A DNA stretch of 19,025 nucleotides from JAZDLC01 sp043802345 (GTDB lineage: Bacteria > Planctomycetota > B15-G4 > JADJEK01): positions 1 to 19,025 of the forward strand of contig JAZDLC010000408.1 in assembly GCA_043802345.1 (NCBI GenBank), read 5' to 3'. The notes under the pieces were generated by a model. It made no database searches. It had not been told where the DNA came from and saw only the letters and a program-made list of their open reading frames with translations. Below, one piece after another: positions 15,322 to 19,025 of this stretch. Position 1 is the first letter of the stretch. The number at the start of each line of letters is the position of its first letter. Made by a program: the position numbers and the translations under genes.

Positions 15322-17181
15322 ATGCGCATCGTGTTGGCTGCGGTGGTTCTCTGGTGCGCCTGGCCTCTCCTTGCGGGGGCGACCGGCGGGGGCGGTCCGG
15401 CCCTGGTCTACGAGGTGACGATCGAAGACCCGGCGGAGCAGGTGGCGGAAATCGGGCTGACCGTGTCCGGGTGGCCGGAGACGCAAACCGGGATGCGCCT
15501 GGTCATGGAGGAGGGGCACACGTTCACCCGCCTGAAGGAACCGCTGGTCGAGGGTCCGCTGCGCGCTTCCGCCGGCACGAAGTCACTGCGGGTGAACCGG
15601 CTCGATCCCTTCACCTGGCAGGTCGAAACGGGCGGCGCGACGGAGCTTCAGGTCAGCTATCGCGTGCGGCTCACCCATCGCGAGATCAAGGAGGTGGGGG
15701 AGCGGGACGCGTATGAGTTTCCGTACCTCGATGCCGACCATGGCATGCTCACCTCCTGGACGCTGTTTGCCGCTCCGCGTGACCCGCTGCCGGTGCGCGC
15801 CCGCGTCGTGATGAACCTGCCGGAGGGTTGGCGCGCCGTGGCGCCCTGGCCGTCGGACGGACCAGGCGCATTCCTTCCGGAGGATGGTCCGAGTCTGCTG
15901 CACGATCTGATCGCCGTCGGGTTCTGGCACTGGCATGAGGTGCAGGTCGAAGAGTTCACGGGAACGATCGCGATCGCGCCGGGACAGGACCGGCTGGAAC
16001 AGATGGTGGTCGAGCCGATCCGGCAGATCATCGAGAGCGAGCTGTCGCTGTTCGGCCTGCCGGCCGAGGGGAAGTACCTGTTCCTGATCGGCAGGCCGGA
16101 CATCCGGGGTCTTGCCGGCTCGCCCAAGACACGCTCCATGACCTTGGCGGTCCAGCCGACGGCGGTCAGCATGGGCGTCGGAGCCCTCGCCCACCTGATC
16201 GCCCACGAGTTCTTCCACACCTGGAGCGCGGCGCGGTTCGCGGCGCCCGACGAGCTGCGCTGGTTCAACGAGGGGTTCACCGATTACTACGCCTATCTGG
16301 TCAGTGCCAGGATCGGGCTGCTGAGCTGGGAGGAGTTTGCGGGCCGACTTGGCGAGGCGATGCAGCAGTGCGCCCGGAATCCGTCCTGCGGCAAGCTCTC
16401 GCTGGCGGATGCCGGGGGGGAGGTGTTCTTCCGGCAGGGGGATGCCTACGACCTGGTCTATGGAGGCGGCCTGCTGGTGGCCGCCTGGCTGGACCGGGCG
16501 ATCCGCGGCCAGGGCGAGGGGCAGACGCTGGACGATTTCATGCGCGCCTTCGTCAACGATCAAAGGTGGGAGAAGGGGGAACGCGCGCCCGGCATCGCGG
16601 ACTTCGTCGAAACGCTGGGCGAGTTCGTCGACATCGACACGGCTGATCTGGCCGGGGAACTGGTCCGGCAGCCGTTCGCGTTCGATCCGGTGGAGATGTT
16701 CGCCGGCCTCGGCGTCGAGATCGAGCGGACGGTGACCCAGGCGAAGCTCAGCCTGCGGGCGAACCTGGACGGCACGACCGTGCGCGACATGGATCCCTCG
16801 GGGGTGGCGGCGCGGCTCGGGATTCTGCCGGGGGATCGCCTCATCGAGGTCAATGGGGAACCCGTGACCGGACCGGACGAGGTCCACCGGGCGTGGCGCG
16901 CGGCCGGTGCGGAGGACAATCACATCCGCGTCGAGCTCGAACGCGCGGGAAAGCGGATCACGATCGACCAGCCGATCCCGGAGGAGCTGCGTTTCGACGT
17001 GCCGGCCGACCCCTGGCGCGAACACGCCCTCACGTGTTCCACGGGACGCACGGTGCCGCGACAGATTCCTCCGGATTCATGTGGCCGTGCGCCAGCTGTG
17101 GGCTCTTCCCTTTCTGGGAGGAGGCCGCGAAGATCCGCATCCCGTGCATGCAATCCCTCTGGTCCTGGCATCGGGTCATGA
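15322..17181 (+). CDS. Secreted M61-like metalloprotease with PDZ domain, C-terminus supplied by a REP element
   Basis: A zinc metallopeptidase resembling the M61 (glycyl aminopeptidase) family, exported by the signal peptide MRIVLAAVVLWCAWPLLAGA. An N-terminal beta-rich domain (~25-190) is followed by the thermolysin-like core with HEFFHTW (zinc ligands His295 and His299, general base Glu296) and NEGFTDYYA (third ligand Glu317), the M1/M61 spacing. A helical domain follows, then a PDZ domain (~470-555: SGVAARLGILPGDRLIEVNG), as in M61 enzymes. The start ATG 15322 has GGAG at 15309-15312. The frame enters a REP-like element at 17050, and the last 43 residues (TVPRQIPPDSCGRAP onward, Arg/Ser/Pro-rich, stop TGA 17179-17181) are encoded by that element. 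The native C-terminus is therefore altered or slightly shortened, but the catalytic and PDZ parts are intact. Whole protein about 619 residues. Likely periplasmic or secreted; substrate unknown. Confidence 0.83.
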   Translation: MRIVLAAVVLWCAWPLLAGATGGGGPALVYEVTIEDPAEQVAEIGLTVSGWPETQTGMRLVMEEGHTFTRLKEPLVEGPLRASAGTKSLRVNRLDPFTWQVETGGATELQVSYRVRLTHREIKEVGERDAYEFPYLDADHGMLTSWTLFAAPRDPLPVRARVVMNLPEGWRAVAPWPSDGPGAFLPEDGPSLLHDLIAVGFWHWHEVQVEEFTGTIAIAPGQDRLEQMVVEPIRQIIESELSLFGLPAEGKYLFLIGRPDIRGLAGSPKTRSMTLAVQPTAVSMGVGALAHLIAHEFFHTWSAARFAAPDELRWFNEGFTDYYAYLVSARIGLLSWEEFAGRLGEAMQQCARNPSCGKLSLADAGGEVFFRQGDAYDLVYGGGLLVAAWLDRAIRGQGEGQTLDDFMRAFVNDQRWEKGERAPGIADFVETLGEFVDIDTADLAGELVRQPFAFDPVEMFAGLGVEIERTVTQAKLSLRANLDGTTVRDMDPSGVAARLGILPGDRLIEVNGEPVTGPDEVHRAWRAAGAEDNHIRVELERAGKRITIDQPIPEELRFDVPADPWREHALTCSTGRTVPRQIPPDSCGRAPAVGSSLSGRRPRRSASRACNPSGPGIGS

Positions 17182-17257
17182 ACCGAGGGGCGGCCCTTTG
17201 AGACCCGTCCGAGTCCGATGAACCAGGCGAATCCGGTGGAAAGTGTCGCGGCACCGT
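17050..17257 (+). mobile_element. REP-bounded ~208-bp RAYT-derived element, left copy
   Basis: The unit begins with ACGGTGCCGCGACAGATTCC (17050 on) and ends with a reverse complement of the related sequence (17228-17257, CGAATCCGGTGG to GGCACCGT), giving ~30-base terminal inverted repeats; the left end is diverged. The right REP can fold on itself (CGGTG 17234-17238, CACCG 17252-17256), as REP sequences do. Inside is a remnant (17148-17201) reading MQSLWSWHRVMNRGAAL, whose WHRVMNRG matches the N-terminus of REP-associated tyrosine transposases. The catalytic HUH motif and tyrosine are gone, so it is a non-autonomous element. It overlaps the protease 3' end. The right 91 bases (17164-17254) are identical to the copy at 18935. 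Confidence 0.65.
17164..17254 (+). repeat. 91-bp perfect direct repeat, copy 1
   Basis: Identical base for base to 18935-19025, 1,771 bases downstream. The match runs to the window end and so may be longer. It covers the transposase remnant end and the right REP. The two copies flank the AbiE operon and are long enough for RecA-dependent deletion or duplication. Confidence 0.95.
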
Positions 17258-17292
17258 ACCTTGGTTGTCAGAACGGTCATGACTCCAAGAGT

Positions 17293-18141
17293 TCAGCCGA
17301 GTTTCTCGCACTGGGCCAGGAAGAACTCCCGGCTCCAGACATCCAGAGACGGGACCTCGCCCGGCTTGACGAAGCGGCGGACATCCTCGCGGGCCTGTTG
17401 CCAGTCGGTCTCAAGGATCCTGGCACGCAACTGATCCCGGCACCAGCTCTGATCAACGCGGAGCCGCTGTCCCTGCCATGGCCCGAGCTGGGTCAGGGCG
17501 GCGGCGAGAAGTTCGTAGTTTGGGCGAGTTCTGCGGGCCGTGTACCAGACGAAGTCGTACCAGTCTCGCCCCTTGAGATACTCCCGGCAAAGCAGCGCGT
17601 GCACCTTGCCGGCGAACAGGCTTTCGAGGTCGAACACGCAGATGGCCGACGGGAACGGGAAGTCCAGGTAGTTCGTCTCGAAGGACGCTCCCGGCGGTGG
17701 GTTTGCATCCACCTCCAGCTTGACCCGTACCTTCCGCGAGGCCCCTGTCGTCGGCCTGTAGGCCAGGTGAAGCAGCTTGCCGACCGAGTCATCCTTCAAG
17801 AAGGCCATTCGGACCGCCCGCTCGGCCTGCGACCGATCATCGATCTCCAGGCCGTAGCCGTACGCGGCCAGTTCCTTCGCGACTGCGTCCAGGTACGGGC
17901 GGAGAACGAAGCCCGGGTCCGGAGTCTGCAGTGCGAAGTCCAGGTCCTCCGAGAAGCGGTTCAGGCCATGGAAGATCCGCAGGCAAGTGCCGCCCTGAAA
18001 GCCGGCCTTCTGGAAGAAGTCTGTGCGGCCGAGCGCCGCCAGCACGATCTCCTGGGTGATCTCTCGCAGCGCCTGCTCTTCCTCGAGAGTCGACCGGCAG
18101 CCGTAGCTGTTCAACCGGTCCTGGATCATCCGCACGCTCAT
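17293..18141 (-). CDS. abiEii: AbiEii toxin (nucleotidyltransferase, AbiEii/AbiGii family)
   Basis: Toxin half of an AbiE type IV toxin-antitoxin / phage abortive-infection system. Family members are DNA polymerase beta-fold nucleotidyltransferases that stop growth; some (MenT type) were shown to add nucleotides to tRNA acceptor ends. About 282 residues. Motif I is GGTCLR (50-55) with RFSEDLDF (62-69), carrying the catalytic Asp pair. KVRVKLEVD supplies the third acidic residue, and FAGKVHALLCREYLKGRDWYD holds the conserved Lys and Arg-Asp of motifs III and IV. All expected active-site residues are present and the length is normal, so the toxin should be active. Its ATG overlaps the antitoxin stop in ATGA (18138-18141), giving translational coupling. 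The downstream end lies 36 bases from the left REP element. Confidence 0.9.
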   Translation of the reverse strand: MSVRMIQDRLNSYGCRSTLEEEQALREITQEIVLAALGRTDFFQKAGFQGGTCLRIFHGLNRFSEDLDFALQTPDPGFVLRPYLDAVAKELAAYGYGLEIDDRSQAERAVRMAFLKDDSVGKLLHLAYRPTTGASRKVRVKLEVDANPPPGASFETNYLDFPFPSAICVFDLESLFAGKVHALLCREYLKGRDWYDFVWYTARRTRPNYELLAAALTQLGPWQGQRLRVDQSWCRDQLRARILETDWQQAREDVRRFVKPGEVPSLDVWSREFFLAQCEKLG

Positions 18142-18776
18142 CGGTCCAGGTCCTTTCGCATGCCCTCGAGGAACCGCTTGACCCGCCCGGAGGAGTAGTT
18201 GCTCAGCAGCGTGCCGAACTCGGCGGCAGCCACGCCGGCCAGGAAGTTCTCATCGACGCGCAGGCTCTCGATGACCGGCCTGACAGAGTCCCAGTCGCAC
18301 TTGTGAACGTAGACATAGTCGGCCAGAGCCTTGATCGGCGAGGCCAGAAGGAAACACTCGTTCCGGTCCTTCTCCACGCGCAGCACCTCCGCGTAGAGGG
18401 TCCTCTGCGGTACGCGGGTGAAGCTGAACCTGCCGAGAGGCGTGTCGAACTCGCGCGCACGGTCCGTCGAGACGCTGGTGATCGCGTACACCGCCTCGGG
18501 GATCCAGCCGTGATGTGAGAGGGCCGTCTCGAGGCTGACGTAGCTGGGGCCATGGATCCGCTGGGCCAGGACCAGCGGGTCGATCTCCCGTGGCCGGAAC
18601 TTCCTTGCCAGGCAATAGAGGCCCCGATGAATGCGCACGACCTCCCCAGCAGCCAGGGCCCGCTTCAGCAGGCTGTGTTGCCGAGCAGCGCTGCCACCCA
18701 GCCAGCACGTCAGCTCCGACCGGGAGAAAACGCAGCCGATCGCCTTCTCAAGAGCAACCTCTGTCAGTCGTTGCAT
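18138..18776 (-). CDS. abiEi: AbiEi antitoxin (winged-helix transcriptional regulator)
   Basis: Antitoxin half of the AbiE pair, about 212 residues. The N-terminal part (FSRSELTCWLGGSAARQHSL then ALAAGEVVRIHRGLYCLA) is the winged helix-turn-helix with the RIHRGLY wing typical of AbiEi, which binds inverted repeats in its own promoter. The C-terminal domain (SYVSLETALSHHGWIPEAVY, TPLGRFSFTRV, ASPIKALADYVY) is the AbiEi C-terminal region that counters the toxin. In characterised AbiE systems the antitoxin acts by repressing the operon and by neutralising toxin without a stable complex. The start is ATG 18776. No Shine-Dalgarno site is visible and the transcript may be leaderless or nearly so, because a -10-like TATCAT lies only a few bases upstream. 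First gene of a two-gene operon. Confidence 0.87.
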   Translation of the reverse strand: MQRLTEVALEKAIGCVFSRSELTCWLGGSAARQHSLLKRALAAGEVVRIHRGLYCLARKFRPREIDPLVLAQRIHGPSYVSLETALSHHGWIPEAVYAITSVSTDRAREFDTPLGRFSFTRVPQRTLYAEVLRVEKDRNECFLLASPIKALADYVYVHKCDWDSVRPVIESLRVDENFLAGVAAAEFGTLLSNYSSGRVKRFLEGMRKDLDR

Positions 18777-18787
18777 TCATGCATGAT

Positions 18788-18806
18788 ACTGGCGCAATTC
18801 GCCAGT
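18788..18806 (-). promoter_or_regulatory. Palindromic operator candidate of the AbiE operon
   Basis: ACTGGCG (18788-18794) and CGCCAGT (18800-18806) form a perfect 7-base inverted repeat around CAATT, 12 bases upstream of the abiEi start. On the minus strand it precedes a -10-like TATCAT (18783-18788). A second small palindrome, TGCAT-TC-ATGCA (18772-18783), covers the start codon. This is the expected place for negative autoregulation by AbiEi. Confidence 0.5.
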
Positions 18807-18900
18807 TAGCAGCATGAATCACGGTGCCGCGACACTTTCCACCGGATTCGTGGTACCGAGCGGCGTCCGTGGCGTCGTCCCGGCAACGGAGGAGATCGCC

Positions 18901-18972
18901 ATGTCTCGCAACCCGCGCATGGATCACCCTGGAGCCTGGCATCGGGTCATGAACCGAGGGGCGGCCCTTTGA
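18901..18972 (+). pseudogene. N-terminal stub of a REP-associated tyrosine transposase (RAYT, Y1_Tnp)
   Basis: Twenty-three codons reading MSRNPRMDHPGAWHRVMNRG then AAL and TGA, preceded by a strong GGAGGAG ribosome site (18888-18894). The pattern R-x-P-R-x-x-x-P-G-A-x-x-H-x-x-x-R-G-A is the conserved N-terminus of RAYT/TnpA-REP transposases, which cut and rejoin REP single strands through an HUH motif and a tyrosine. Those catalytic parts, which lie further downstream in the family, are absent because the frame stops right after RGAAL. The same ending occurs in the left copy (17148-17201), so the deletion predates the duplication. It is a vestigial gene inside a miniature element. Confidence 0.65.
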
Positions 18973-19025
18973 GACCCGTCCGAGTCCGATGAACCAGGCG
19001 AATCCGGTGGAAAGTGTCGCGGCAC
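18935..19025 (+). repeat. 91-bp perfect direct repeat, copy 2
   Basis: Second copy of the repeat at 17164-17254, identical over all 91 bases and cut by the window edge. See copy 1 for content. Confidence 0.95.

Larger units (their letters stand above)
18821..19025 (+). mobile_element. REP-bounded RAYT-derived element, right copy (runs off the window)
   Basis: It starts with the inverted REP at 18821-18850 (ACGGTGCCGCGACACTTTCC onward), the exact reverse complement of the right REP of the left element. It ends with the forward REP from 18999, of which 27 of 30 bases are inside the window. If complete it would be 208 bp, the same length as the left copy. Between the ends lie a ribosome site, a 23-codon transposase stub and a short 3' flank. 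Left halves of the two copies are diverged, right halves identical. Confidence 0.65.

Noticed and set aside
1..19025. CRISPR array, tRNA or rRNA genes
   Set aside because: I saw no regularly spaced repeats with unique spacers and no cloverleaf or rRNA-like sequence on either strand.

Overview
The window is high-GC bacterial DNA with strong G/C preference at third codon positions. Several products carry Sec-type signal peptides, and there is a large chemotaxis-type signalling protein. This suggests a Gram-negative, free-living environmental bacterium. Nothing visible allows a firm taxonomic placement: there is no rRNA or tRNA.

Left part (1-8583). A possible truncated minus-strand gene runs off the left edge. 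A large secreted GtaA/DUF1793-type glutaminase-like enzyme with a C-terminal beta-sandwich follows on the plus strand. Converging on it from the right is the remains of one very large minus-strand sensor gene (about 7067 to 3068): CheB methylesterase, CheR methyltransferase, PAS, coiled coil, PAS, PAS, HisKA, HATPase and receiver. It is broken twice: by a one-base shift in an A-run at 4499-4502, and by a junction near 4213 where a PAS domain is joined, out of frame, directly to the H-box. A Sel1-repeat protein is divergent from it.

Middle part (8595-15205). A secreted SGNH hydrolase with a LamG-like region and a DUF3471 tail is split by a frameshift near 8999. A SAM methyltransferase, a small membrane-protein gene that looks dead (stop codon plus frameshift), a YkgJ-type cysteine-cluster protein, an MFS transporter and an unrecognised secreted cysteine-containing protein follow. 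The number of disrupted genes (three genes, at least five lesions between 3 and 12 kb) means either local gene decay or uncorrected assembly errors.

Right part (15206-19025). A secreted M61-like metalloprotease with a PDZ domain is preceded by a strong intergenic RNA stem. An intact AbiEii/AbiEi toxin-antitoxin operon follows, with a candidate operator. This operon is bracketed by two copies of a ~208-bp element with ~30-bp REP-like terminal inverted repeats. Inside each copy is a remnant of the N-terminus of a REP-associated tyrosine transposase (RAYT). The right 91 bp of the two copies are identical. The left copy reaches into the protease frame and supplies its last 43 residues and stop. 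This 'REP element - AbiE - REP element' arrangement is the most notable structure in the window: it looks like a defence/addiction cassette carried between, or excisable through, RAYT-derived miniature elements.
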